In this document: positions 1 through 9,003 of the stretch, one piece after another
Layout of the letters: each line of letters begins with the position of its first letter
Position numbering within the stretch: the first letter of the stretch is position 1
Source of the DNA: Arctopsyche grandis
Lineage: Eukaryota; Arthropoda; Insecta; Trichoptera; Hydropsychidae
Assembly: GCF_051622035.1 (NCBI RefSeq)
Contig: NC_135358.1
Location: 9,403,001-9,467,000 of the forward strand
Direction of reading: 5' to 3'
DNA length: 64,000 nucleotides
Position numbers and translations under genes: made by a program
Notes under the pieces: model-generated
Told to the model about the DNA's origin: nothing
Seen by the model: the letters and a program-made list of their open reading frames with translations, nothing else
The model's database searches: none

Positions 1-310
1 GTAGAGATATGGGTAATACCCATACTCTTTCTTATAAAGGGAACGAAGAAATGCTTTTTGCACTTTCTCAGTCACTAATTTGAGAGTAATTTGCGGTTTC
101 CATACAATCGCATTATGCTCTAGTTTGCTTCTCACAAGCGAATTGAAAAGCAAACGAGAATAAGAGCTAATAGAAGGGTTGAAGAATAGCCTTGCATATC
201 TCAAGACATATCCGAGATTTTCTTGATGTGGTTGTGAAAGGTGAGTTGAGGATCAAAAATGATACCCAACTCAACCATAGATTCCACACGCTTCAACAAG
301 ACAGATCCAA
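1..310 (-). pseudogene. LINE reverse transcriptase C-terminal fragment, frameshifted
   Basis: On the minus strand two stretches read as the end of a non-LTR retrotransposon reverse transcriptase. The first has the motif LGIIFDPQLTFHNHIKK, the usual 'LGV.FD..LTF..HI' block that follows the catalytic core. The second has LVRSKLEHNAIVWKP followed by KVQKAFLRSLY, the usual 'LVRS.LEY...VW.P....I..VQ..FLR' block. They lie in different frames, separated by an in-frame stop and at least one frameshift, so the gene is dead. The catalytic region would lie upstream and is absent here. The piece touches the window edge, so its far end is unknown. Clade (Jockey or CR1-like) cannot be settled from this segment. 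Confidence 0.7.
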
Positions 311-414
311 TGGAATATAAATGACAATAGAGCGAATGTCCACGTCCATAACTCATCATTGCACATATGTACATATATTTTATTTTTATTTTTTTATATA
401 TTTCAATTAATAAT

Positions 415-455
415 GCACACTCGCCTGACAGATTGCTCCAAAGCGGCGAGTGTGC
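415..455. repeat. short perfect hairpin (11-bp stem)
   Basis: GCACACTCGCC at 415-425 is the exact inverse complement of 445-455, with a 19-nt spacer. It lies in otherwise plain AT-rich DNA. It may be the remains of a terminal-inverted-repeat element, but no second copy is seen in the window. Confidence 0.5.
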
Positions 456-599
456 TAAACATATTAAGAGTCGAGAAATGATGTATTACATATATTAAAT
501 ACATAATTATTACATCGAAACAATACCTGACATCTATGGTCAGACATTACAATACGATCAATAACATTTTTCATGCAACGATACAAATTTTTACATTCA

Positions 600-872
600 A
601 TAATCATCCAAAGAGATATCCATGGACAGAAATCTGGCGAAACCTGAGATATAACAATAACTCAAGGTTTGCAATAGAAAATTAGATAGGAAAAGCCAAT
701 TTTACAAGAACTGTTTGAATGAAAATCAGAAAAATTGGCAAATTCTGATAAGAAACGATCGACCTCGACAAACCAAGGTATGGCCAACAACGAGACTCTA
801 CTGGGAATCAAACCCGTGACACCTTGCATGAAAGAATACAACACTCACCACTAGACCACGCTGCTGGTTATA
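600..872 (-). mobile_element. tRNA-derived SINE, copy a (head and body)
   Basis: On the minus strand the tRNA-like head has an A-box-like region near 849-868 and a B-box-like GGGTTTGATTCCC near 803-816. The body follows, with the family-diagnostic stretch 'gtcgatcgtttcttatcagaatttgccaattt' region at about 730-765 and the AGATATCCATGGACAG block near 612-627. The 3' stem-loop tail is not preserved. Confidence 0.75.
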
Positions 873-1910
873 CATATATAGGTATAATGATAAAGAGAGG
901 ACTTGAACGAATCGTAACGATTTGTGGAATTCGGTGACAACTTCCATCTGAATACCCGATACTGCAAATCTACTATTTTACTACTTCACATAATGCAAAC
1001 AGTATCTGGTCTACACCTATTACATTTTACCACTCCATTACATAACATTCAAGTTCGAACACGCCACTCACATACATCATTCCGCGATCGATCCAATATT
1101 GAGTCATTAACAAATCGATACGTATGTACCTAATATATGTATGTAGACTGTGTGATAATAAATCGAGTGCTAATTTAGCGTTGTGTATAGTTTAATAGTT
1201 TAAATAATACACAGCGTGTCTCGATATTCATACAGATTATTTTAGGGTCGTAGGTGAGCCGAATGTAACGTAATACATCTCGTTAATTAACGTCTAAATA
1301 ACGAGACACCTATTGTAACGGCGGCGGAACACTTTCACTCGCGAAATTAAGTTTAATTATGCAATATGAATAATCGCCCGGCTATACATAAAATTTAAAT
1401 ACCATCCCGCATTATTTGGCGTACCTAATGTTGTATTATAGCAGAGTTCACAGTTTCACAATGTATTATTCAATTTACGTAACGTAAGGGGTCATTATAT
1501 GCGGTGGAAAAATTTCATTAGATCACAGTATCGTTTTGTGTGCCAGAAATTATTTAATTTATTATTGTGTATTAGATTAGATGAGAGTGTAATAAAATAT
1601 TTGAAATCGTACCGCACACAATAAATATTTAGTGAATGTAATCTTGTAACTTTACCATTCACCTTAAATTTTCGATTGTTTCTATTGAAGGCGATTTTAG
1701 TATGTGACGACAAACTAAGATGTTTTTCATTGTGTATCAATTGCAAAGCCGATATCTACTGTCTTTACGAGTGCTTAATCTGTTGATATCACACTATCGG
1801 TGATAACAATAATCACTCTCACAGACTACTGATTACGTATTTAAATCGATTTGTTTCGTACATCAGTATATATTTATATGTATTTGGATTCAGCTAATGA
1901 TATGATAATA
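873..1910. other. AT-rich stretch without recognisable genes
   Basis: Only short chance open frames occur, and no coding signature or repeat partner elsewhere in the window was seen. A possible donor-like CGTAG/GTGAGC at about 1,250 on the plus strand has no convincing exon before it. Confidence 0.5.
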
Positions 1911-2053
1911 CTGGGTTGACGCGATATGAGTAAGCCCAGACCGAGTCGCTCGGACGTTATTCGTAACGTGACAATGTCGGAGTAACGTACAAGTAGCATC
2001 TGAGTTAGTGGACTTTGTCCGTGTGTTTTCCTATCGTGTCAACCCGGTATACG
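1911..2053. mobile_element. small TIR element (MITE), family TACYGGGYTGACACGAT, copy 1
   Basis: The left end TACTGGGTTGACGCGATA and the inverse complement of the right end TACCGGGTTGACACGATA agree at 16 of 18 positions. The interior carries AGACCGAGTCGCTCGGAC, itself partly palindromic and shared with the copy at 49,884-49,977. No coding capacity. A further isolated end (TATCGTGTCAACCC) sits at about 2,081-2,094. A TA target duplication is possible but unproven. Confidence 0.6.
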
Positions 2054-2544
2054 AAATGCTGGCAATCATATCGTTCCTTATCGTGTCAACCCAAAATCTA
2101 TTCTTCTTGTATTTACCCAAATTACAGAACTGAAAATGTTTCAAAATACCTCTCCATGTACTTGTACTCTATGTTTAATAATTTTAGTAATATGCTGTGT
2201 GAAAAAATTGTCCAAATTTCATCGACCCAAATATCTTTGCTTCTATATATAAAGAGAAAGAAGATTATTTTCCCAAGTTATAAGATAATTATTGTCAAAA
2301 ATCAAATAGAAAACATTTGAAATGATTCGAATAAGATAAACCTTTAATTAAAAAAAATAAGCCTTAATAAAAATCATAAAGAAGTAAATAAATTATATTA
2401 AAATTTCTCAATAATTTTCTAGATAAAGTAAAAATATTAATGCGATTTGTACAAATGCTGATAAAATTAAAGAGCGGCCGATTTAAGTTTGTACACAGGC
2501 GGACAAACTCCTAGGCGCCGCCCTGGTAATCTACCTATACATAT

Positions 2545-2948
2545 CGGTCTCCGTGACGAGCCAGAATGTTAAATTACAGAAAACACAAATATCGGAAGGC
2601 AAAGATCGAAAATCGAAAGATCGTAAGTCAAAAGATCAAAAAAAAGGGTGCATGGTAAACGGTACATACTCACTTAATTTGCGCGAGCAGGATACAACAG
2701 GAACAAGAGGAACAGGCTTTTCCTCCCGTATTAATGTGCGCGCGCAGAATACGGGAGGAAAAGCCTGTTCCTCTTGTTCCTGTTGTACCCTGCTCGCGCA
2801 AATTAAGTGAGTATGTACGTGAGTATGTACCGTTTACCTTGCACCCTTTTTTTTTGATCTTTCGACTTAAAATCTTTCGATTTTCGATCTTTGCCTTCCG
2901 ATATTTGTGTTTTCTGTAATTTAAGATTCTGGCTCGTCACGTAGACCC
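2545..2948. mobile_element. 404-bp palindromic fold-back element
   Basis: The whole element is a nearly perfect inverted repeat folding around about 2,735. Each arm of roughly 190 bp holds the same series: CGTGACGAGCCAGAAT near the end, an AAGATCGAAAATCGAAAGAT segment, an A/T run next to GGGTGCA, ACGGTACATACTCACTTAAT, and the inner GGAACAAGAGGAACAGGC. The short open frames here are products of the palindrome and not genes. A rearranged partial copy lies at 13,680-14,030. Flanks share ACATAT, but I see no clean duplication. The superfamily is unknown. Confidence 0.8.
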
Positions 2949-3505
2949 GAACATATATGTATATACATATTTCTGTGAATTAGACGTTCAAAAAAAGATT
3001 CACAAACTTATAAATGGAAAAACAAAATCCATTACGCAAAATACAGTAGTATGTATGTATGTACATATATAGGTAGACAATCTTCCCATGGAACATTACT
3101 ATTTATTCCAACCTCGCATCCACTTCATACACAGAGCACACCACATAAAATATCTCAGAGAGACTACTTACAAGTCTCGGCTCATATGTACATGCATGCT
3201 CGCGTTCAATTACTCCACCTTGCGCAGTAATAGCCGATGTTACCACTCGTTCCGGTGCATTATTAATTATATGCATTGTGCAAGTTTTGCAGTCATATCA
3301 CACAAACAATGCCACACCTCTCGCCACCCCCGGGCCTTGCAGCCGCCCACCGGCCACCGTAACACGTGCAGACACGCTATGATTCCGAATCTCACCCACT
3401 CGGATGCTGGGTACATGTATCTCATATCGAGGGGGGGTCTGAAGTTTCCCTCCCCCCCCCCCTCTCCATCCGTCTGTCTGTCCGTGCCTTTGACCGCAAA
3501 GTGTG
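2949..3505. other. intergenic or intron stretch, GC-rich toward its end
   Basis: No repeat partner is seen. From about 3,305 the base composition rises (CCACCCCCGGGCC, a C11-C12 tract at about 3,452-3,463). This lies immediately downstream of the minus-strand candidate exon at 3,512-3,656. The plus-strand open frame 3,088-3,660 crosses it but looks like a by-product of composition. Confidence 0.4.
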
Positions 3506-3511
3506 ACTCAC

Positions 3512-3656
3512 CTGCCCGGTCCGACGACTTTCGATTAGCGCACACGACCGGTCCTCGATTTTGGGATGCTCTTCCAAATATAGGATCGTTTTTGTCACAA
3601 CCTCAAAGAATTCTGCCGCTCGATCAATTTTCAGACCTTGGTGAGTTTCCTCCGGG
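3512..3656 (-). CDS. candidate internal coding exon (48 codons), gene not recognised
   Basis: On the minus strand this interval reads through 48 codons without a stop, with a well-mixed, protein-like composition: it starts PEETHQGLKIDRAAEFFEVV, continues with an amphipathic helix-like TKTILYLEEHP and ends IESRRTGQ. It is followed at once by a strong donor, CCGGGCAG/GTGAGT (donor at 3,511-3,506). Candidate acceptors are CTTTAG just before 3,656 and CGCCAG before 3,662; both have poor pyrimidine tracts. An alternative is that the frame begins at the ATG at 3,688-3,686 and this is a first coding exon. The phase would be one leftover base at the start and phase 0 at the end. I do not recognise the family. 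It could still be a chance frame, since the opposite strand is also open here. Confidence 0.38.
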
Positions 3657-3699
3657 CTAAAGCTGGCGTGAATTTGATATGCATACATTATGAAAGATT

Positions 3700-4168
3700 A
3701 TACCTGTAGTACATATAATAGACTAGTCGCTATAATGCTTTGAACAAAGTGGTCACGGGTGCAAATTCCACTGGTTTCTGCTGGCCAGATCTTGGATTTG
3801 TGACTCCAGATAGATCACAGTTTGCCAATTCATTGGACAGGTTCCAACAAATTGGCAACCTTACCCATTTTCTTGGAAACCTCGAGTTTTCAGCAATCTC
3901 GAATTTCAGTGCAGCAAATTTATAACTTTGACCGTAAATGTCTCCGTGGATGTTAATTGATATGTTTTTACTGAATTTTTAAAAAAAAATAATGTAAATT
4001 TACAAAAAATTACCCATAGATGTCTCTGTGGAAGCTAATTAATATGTATTTACTTTGTATAATATAATAATATGTGTATCAAATGTACAATGTTTCTGGC
4101 CAAGAATGCGCCTTGGGGTTACCTCTTAAGGCCTTCCTGTTATAAATTAAAAAAAAAATTAATATAAA
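3700..4168 (+). mobile_element. tRNA-derived SINE, copy b, near full length
   Basis: The copy has a degenerate tRNA-like head (B-box-like GGGTGCAAATTCCA at about 3,757-3,770), the body with GCTGGCCAGATCTTGGATTT and CAGTTTGCCAATTCATTGG, the ATAGATGTCTCTGTGGA block, and the 3' tail GGCCAAGAATGCGCCTTGG...GCCTTCCTG followed by an A-rich end. The terminal stem-loop is present but partly decayed. Confidence 0.8.
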
Positions 4169-4215
4169 TATTTCAGCAGCTTGGTAATATTATTTTTAGA
4201 CTGCTTTTACATTAG

Positions 4216-4383
4216 ATGTATGATCAGCTATGTTTAACTTTGAATCCTAATGGTTTTAATCCTGAAATTATTAAAATTTCCGGTAATAAAGAAAAGGATG
4301 AAATGAGAGGTATGAAATTAGGATGGGGTGCATTTGAGGGAATGAATGACGTATTCAAATATAAAATTGAATGTGATGAATGA
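4216..4383 (+). pseudogene. RTE-like LINE reverse transcriptase fragment, part 1
   Basis: A 55-codon open frame runs ATG to TGA. Its second half, MKLGWGAFEGMNDVFKYKI, matches the RTE-type reverse transcriptase block 'R..LGWAAFG.MN.VFKSKI' that comes just before the 'KVFDQCVLPVLTYGAETW' block. That next block is found at 4,780 onward, after an inserted LINE tail, so this frame is the left half of an interrupted gene and its stop codon lies at the insertion junction. Inactive. Confidence 0.65.
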
Positions 4384-4779
4384 GTGGAATCTTAATCTAC
4401 TCTCTTCCATTTGGGCCTCGCTGTGATTTTATTTTTTATTCATATTTTGTTTTATTTTATTTTACTTTTTCTTTCTCCTTTGTACATTTTTATATATTAT
4501 TTTAATTTTGTTCAGTGTAAACAAAGAATGGGATTTATGGATTTAATTTTTAATTTTTACACTTTTGTTATTTTTTTTTCTCTCTGAATGATGTATTATT
4601 TTCCTTTTGTTACTTTTTTTTTATTATTTTATTTTACCATGTTTTCTGCTTTTGCTTTTTTCCTTTATTTACAGTTTACTTGTTTTTATATATTTTTCAA
4701 ATGTAGGCCATTGTGGCGCATTAGGTTCTTCCTGTAATGCCACAATGGTCCAAAACTATTAAATAAATAAATAAATAAA
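4384..4779 (+). mobile_element. 5'-truncated LINE 3' end with stem-loop and TAAA tail, inserted in the RTE remnant
   Basis: T-rich 3'-UTR-like sequence ends in a perfect 10-bp stem, CCATTGTGGC (4,708-4,717) with GCCACAATGG (4,739-4,748), extendable to 12 bp, around a 21-nt loop containing GCATT, GG and CCTGTAA. It is followed by (AAAT)n at about 4,761-4,778. The loop and layout match the SINE tail (for example 7,436-7,476). It splits the RTE frame between 'FKYKIECDE' and 'IFDKCVFAMMTYGCETW'. Confidence 0.65.
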
Positions 4780-5155
4780 ATGATCTTCGATAAATGTGTC
4801 TTTGCAATGATGACGTATGGATGCGAAACTTGGGCATTGGATGCCAGAATGCTGTATAAGATCCGCTACACCCATAGAACTATGGAACGCTGTATGCTTG
4901 ACATAACGTGGAGGTTGAAAGTATGACTAAAGTGGTTGATGTAATGATAAGAGTGAAAATACTAAAATGGAAATGGGCTGATTACGTAGCTAGAAGAACG
5001 AATAATAGATGGATGAAAGAAGTGCTCGAATGAAGAGTAAAAATACTAAAACGAAAATAAGCTGGTCACGTAGCTAGAAGAACGGACAATATATCCCGAG
5101 AGAATGTTAAGGGGTGCAAGGAAGGACACAGGTGAGATGGGTTGATGAAATCATT
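4780..5155 (+). pseudogene. RTE-like LINE reverse transcriptase fragment, part 2
   Basis: The frame FDKCVFAMMTYGCETWALDA, RTMERCMLDITWR and then ILKWKWADYVARRTNNRWMK is the well-known C-terminal part of RTE-type reverse transcriptases (TYG.ETW, 'RAMER.MLGI', 'LKWKWAGHVAR...RW'). Several frame breaks are present. A segment of about 84 bp (the 'ILKWKWADYVARR' unit) occurs twice in tandem, at about 4,950 and 5,035. Related copy at 44,270-44,585. Confidence 0.75.
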
Positions 5156-5514
5156 ACACTAATCATCACTTGTCTGTAACACTAATCTCGGATTAAATGC
5201 ACCTATTGCAAGATTATGTAGAACCTATAATGAAGTAAAATCTGAACGATGTAATATAGATATTTTTAGTGATTCCATTATGATGTTTAGGAAGAAATTA
5301 TTATTATTATTGTAATCAACAAATATGTCTTAATTGTTCTACTGTATTCTTGATTAATTGTTTAACATTTAAAAATAATTTGTAATATACTTAAATAATG
5401 TTGTGCACACCTATTAGTGATGTATATACCAGAATCATAAATGTGTAAAGAATATATTGTGTAATGTATGTACATTGTTAGTGAGCCTTTTCAAATAAAA
5501 TAAAAAAAAATTAA
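5156..5514 (+). mobile_element. second LINE 3' end inserted in the RTE remnant
   Basis: A short open tail, LNAPIARLCRTYNEVKSER followed by CNIDIFSDSIMMFRKKL and a stop, resembles the C-terminus of CR1/L2-like or Jockey-like LINE ORF2 proteins ('P..RLC..YN......DIF..S...F+..L'). About 240 nt of AT-rich 3' UTR follow, ending in AAATAAAATAAAAAAAA. It separates RTE part 2 from the RTE 3' end. Confidence 0.55.
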
Positions 5515-5635
5515 ATCAGAAAAATGTTTGAAATGAGATGAATGAGAGTTGTTCAAAATAGAGACAAATAGTGTTGGAGAAGCCTTCATCCAGCAGTGGA
5601 AGGCGAATAGCTTTGAATGATGACGATTTTAGAGG
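5515..5635 (+). mobile_element. RTE-like LINE 3' terminus, part 3
   Basis: GTTGGAGAAGCCTTCATCC followed by AGCAGTGGAAGGCGAAT is the typical end of RTE-type LINEs ('GGAGAGGCCTTCATCCAGCAGTGG'); the sister fragment at 44,530-44,575 has the same ending. It closes the RTE remnant that begins at 4,216. Confidence 0.65.
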
Positions 5636-5695
5636 AAATGTACTGAAACCTAAATTTTCAATTATATATTATTTTCAATTATATGTATGAATATA

Positions 5696-5702
<7 letters not shown>

Positions 5703-5783
<81 letters not shown>
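5703..5783. repeat. (AT)n microsatellite
   Basis: About 80 bp of uninterrupted AT dinucleotide. The open frame across it reads as an Ile-Tyr repeat and is not a gene. Confidence 0.97.
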
Positions 5784-5787
<4 letters not shown>

Positions 5788-5927
5788 GTATCTGTTCAAT
5801 CAATTCAAATGTTTTCGAAATGAAAATAGTGTTCCTTATTTAAAGAAACAGGAAATCATCATATGTAGAAGCCGTTGAAGTTCAACAATGAAAGAAAATG
5901 AGGAACGCCTAATAAGCATATACATAT

Positions 5928-6065
5928 CTTCTTCTTCATGTGCCATGTCCTCCTAGAACGTCGGCAACTAGATGTCCCATTCGTACTTTATTAATGGCTG
6001 CTCGGAATAGTGCTCGGGTGCTTTTTAAGATAAGATTCTTTAGCCATGATGTTTTCCCATGTTTG
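5928..6065 (-). pseudogene. RTE-like LINE ORF C-terminus
   Basis: On the minus strand GKTSWLKNLILKSTRALFRA then INKVRMGHLVADVLGGHGT and a stop, followed by GAAGAAGAAG. This is the C-terminal signature of a second RTE-type LINE ('G+RR.SWLKNLR.W....LFRAA.....+..M.A.+.GHGT*'). Only the last 40 or so codons are here. Confidence 0.6.
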
Positions 6066-7065
6066 ATACATATACATATGTAGATAGAAAATAAAGGTAG
6101 ACATTTTTAAGTTCTCTCCGAACACTCAAAACCGTCTTTAATTTTATATATAGGTACATTTGTAGGTATACCCTAATTATTGGGGTCAAAATACAAAAAC
6201 AAGTTTTCTTTATGTACATTACACATTACTGACTATATTTATGTACATATAAACGTAAATTGATAGTAAGAACATTCGTAATAAAAACTGACCTTACACT
6301 AAAATATGACGTTTTAACCTTTAAATTTTTATGGACACTAAATATATTGAGTAGAATTCAATATTCGGATTGCCTTCAAACGTAAAAATTCCAAGGAAAC
6401 GTATTGAAAACAATTAAAATGAAGAATAGATTAGTAGTGATTGATGATGCATGTTTAGTCGGAGTTGTAGGCGTGTTTTCTTACATTTTGTTTATAATAG
6501 ATTTCTCTTAGTTTGGGTTCAATTCCATTTTTATTATTAACATATGTACATATAAAAATATTTACAGACCGAGCATAAAATTTCCGCCATTGCGTGCAAA
6601 TAATTCAGGGGAATGTCAATTTAACTGTGACGCCCCCGTCTAGACGGAACTTAATTCCAATTTAAACTGCGAAAAGTCGACCCTTGCATTTCAAAAGATC
6701 ACTAGAATATTTGCGCCACTTGGCACCAACTGAGGTCGAAAAACGACCATAGATCGTACGTCGGCCTTGCTTTTTCCTCTTACTTTCATAGAAGAAATTA
6801 ACAAAAGAGCAATAACAAAACCCTCAAACTGAATGTGAATTTAAAGCAATAAATCAAAAAACACATCCCGAGTTTGAAAATAAAACGAAAATCTATGAAA
6901 AATATCTTATTGTTAAACGAGGAAAATACATCCTTACAAAAACATCTTAATAAGGAATACTTAGAATTTATTCAAGGAAAAGGACTCAAAGAATCTAAAT
7001 CACGTGTTTATTTATTTTATTGATATTTCCACACTCGTCCTCGTATATTATTCCCCATCTGCATA
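6066..7065. other. AT-rich stretch without recognisable genes
   Basis: No coding signature and no repeat partner elsewhere in the window was seen. Confidence 0.5.
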
Positions 7066-7512
7066 TATAGCCAGCAGCATAGCTCGGACGTTAAGCTTCT
7101 GCTTACCGTCAAGAAGGTGCCGGGTTCTATCCCTGAATGAAAATGAATTTTTCAGAGTATGCTGCTGGTCAGACCTGGATTTGTGACTCCAGGTTGATCG
7201 TTTCCTATCAGAGTTTGCCAATTTTCTCTGATTTCATTGTTGAAACGGTTCCCGGAAAAAAAAATTGGCTAAAAATCCTTCCTACCTACTATGTCACCAC
7301 TATTTGAAAAATTTGATTGATGTACAATAAAAATTTATGTACAATTCATAGATGTCTCGTTAATTTGCGAGTTTTTTCAGTGTCTCGCAATTCAACGACT
7401 TATAATAAAAATGCTGTATTTGTATTTGTAATTGGCCAGGAAGGCGCATTGGGATTTACCTGTAAGGCCTTCCTGGTATATATGTAAAATAAAAAATAAA
7501 TAAATAAATAAA
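7066..7512 (+). mobile_element. tRNA-derived SINE, copy c, full length (best copy)
   Basis: The head CAGCAGCATAGCTCGG holds an A-box-like TAGCTCGG, and GGTGCCGGGTTCTATCCC at about 7,119-7,136 is the B-box. The body has GCTGGTCAGACCTGGATTTG, a 'gtttcctatcagagtttgcc' region at 7,201-7,220 and GTCACCACTATTTGAAAAA. The tail is a perfect 10-bp stem CCAGGAAGGC (7,436-7,445) with GCCTTCCTGG (7,467-7,476) and a 21-nt loop, followed by (AAAT)n. The RNA polymerase III promoter is thus internal, and the 3' stem-loop is the probable binding site for a partner LINE reverse transcriptase. Confidence 0.88.
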
Positions 7513-8811
7513 ATGTATATGTAATATAAAAACACTCATAAACACCATTCTATATATAGTAAGGTAATATCATTGAACATGCGACAACACCATAAAAACG
7601 TCTCATTTTCTGTACATACGAATTTTGCATAAATAAACGGGAAATATAACGGCAATTATATAACCAAATAACATGAACACCAACTGCGAAACACCCAAAA
7701 AAAAAATTAAAATAAATTCACTTTGACCTTTTCGGTGACGCGTCAATGCGTGTAGGTACAACATCGATTAGTTGCATTCAATAGGTATTGAAATTCAAGA
7801 AATAGCCTTGATATTCTGTAGATTTGTAGGTCAGTTGCGTGGGTCGTGAAATCCGCACACATTTGCCAGTTTTGGCCAACTTTCTTTTATTGCAAAATTA
7901 TTCTATGGATCTAAAGGGACTGTTATGGCGATCGCGTGCCATGATTCCTCCCCCGCTCGGTTTCCGTTATGGCAAAATATTGCATATTGCTTCAATCACA
8001 TAGCAAAACGACTTCTTTTCATGTGCGTTTATTTTTTGGCACAAAGTAGACGCAAAGTTCTATTTTTGATATTTTATGTCCGAGGCCCACTTAAAGGGAC
8101 GACGCTTACAATGTTCTATTTATTTTTTTAATTAGCTCTTTATTGATAAACACGCTCTATTAGGGTGTGTATCCGGTAATGTTTTCGGCGAGACCCTTTT
8201 TCCGGTCGGTGAACCCAACCGCTTTTAATGAAAAGCTTATATATTATTAAAATATTTCGCGTGATGGTCTTAATTATGGGGCTTGACCTAATGAGCAAAT
8301 AAATGATACAGCGGAAAATTTTTATTTTGTGGTAAAAATAGAATAACTCGAGCAAATATTTGATGCGCATATAATATTGAACCTTTTTTCTCATTTGTTT
8401 GAATAATTAGGATAAAAATATAAAACTTCAAATTCACACATACCTATCATGGCTTCCGCTCGACCTATCGGTTTTTTATTTCAATTCATTGACTATGTCT
8501 CAATTTCCGGTCATTACTAATATAATATATTTTATGGCGGTGATGAATGTATTTACGCATACGAAAATATAAAAAAGATTGTAAAAAGCTGTGTTACTGA
8601 ATATAATAATAGATCTTAACTTACATACATATATGAAATTTTAATCCTGTATGCATTTATATTTTAAAAACTTTTGAATCTACGTACATATATAAACACT
8701 GAATTTAGTATTTTAATAAATATTATTATTTTTTATTTATTTAAAATTTACCCTGATGCGATTACGGGCTTTGCTATGTCTAACTATGCCCAAATTTTTA
8801 CAAAATTATAT
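7513..8811. other. stretch without recognisable genes
   Basis: Mostly AT-rich DNA with some mixed-composition segments (7,730-8,240). No coding signature or repeat partner was seen. Confidence 0.5.
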
Positions 8812-9003
8812 TGAAATAATGGTGACAAGCGAGTAAAGGTTGCCAATTCGTTTGGAACCGTTTCAATAATGAAATCAAATAAATTGGCAAACTCTGATAG
8901 GAAACGATTGAGTCGCATATATCGAAAGTCTGGCCAGCAACCCGGATGAGGGATTGACCCCATAACCCCTCAGTTGATAGCATTATACGCTAATCACTGA
9001 TGT
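8812..9003 (-). mobile_element. tRNA-derived SINE, copy d (head and proximal body)
   Basis: The minus strand has the head with GGGGTTATGGGGTCAATCCC at the B-box position (8,951-8,970), the GGCCAGACTTTCGATAT segment and the GTTTCCTATCAGAGTTTGCC body block, ending near TTTACTCGCTTGTCACC. The 3' half and tail are lost. Confidence 0.75.

Noticed and set aside
803..816. tRNA-like B-boxes at this and eleven other sites as possible tRNA genes
   Set aside because: No complete cloverleaf; each continues into the same SINE body.
2553..2919. Lys/Asp-rich frame with repeated KSKDRKSKD and its partner at 13,912-14,133
   Set aside because: Produced by the palindrome arm (GATCGAAAATCGAAAGATC-like repeats), with frames on both strands.
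3088..3660. 190-codon plus-strand open frame
   Set aside because: Composition-driven, no domain, crosses a C-rich tract; the minus strand has the better splice-flanked frame.
5687..5878. Ile-Tyr repeat frame, and the similar one at 55,404-55,865
   Set aside because: Translation of (AT)n microsatellites.
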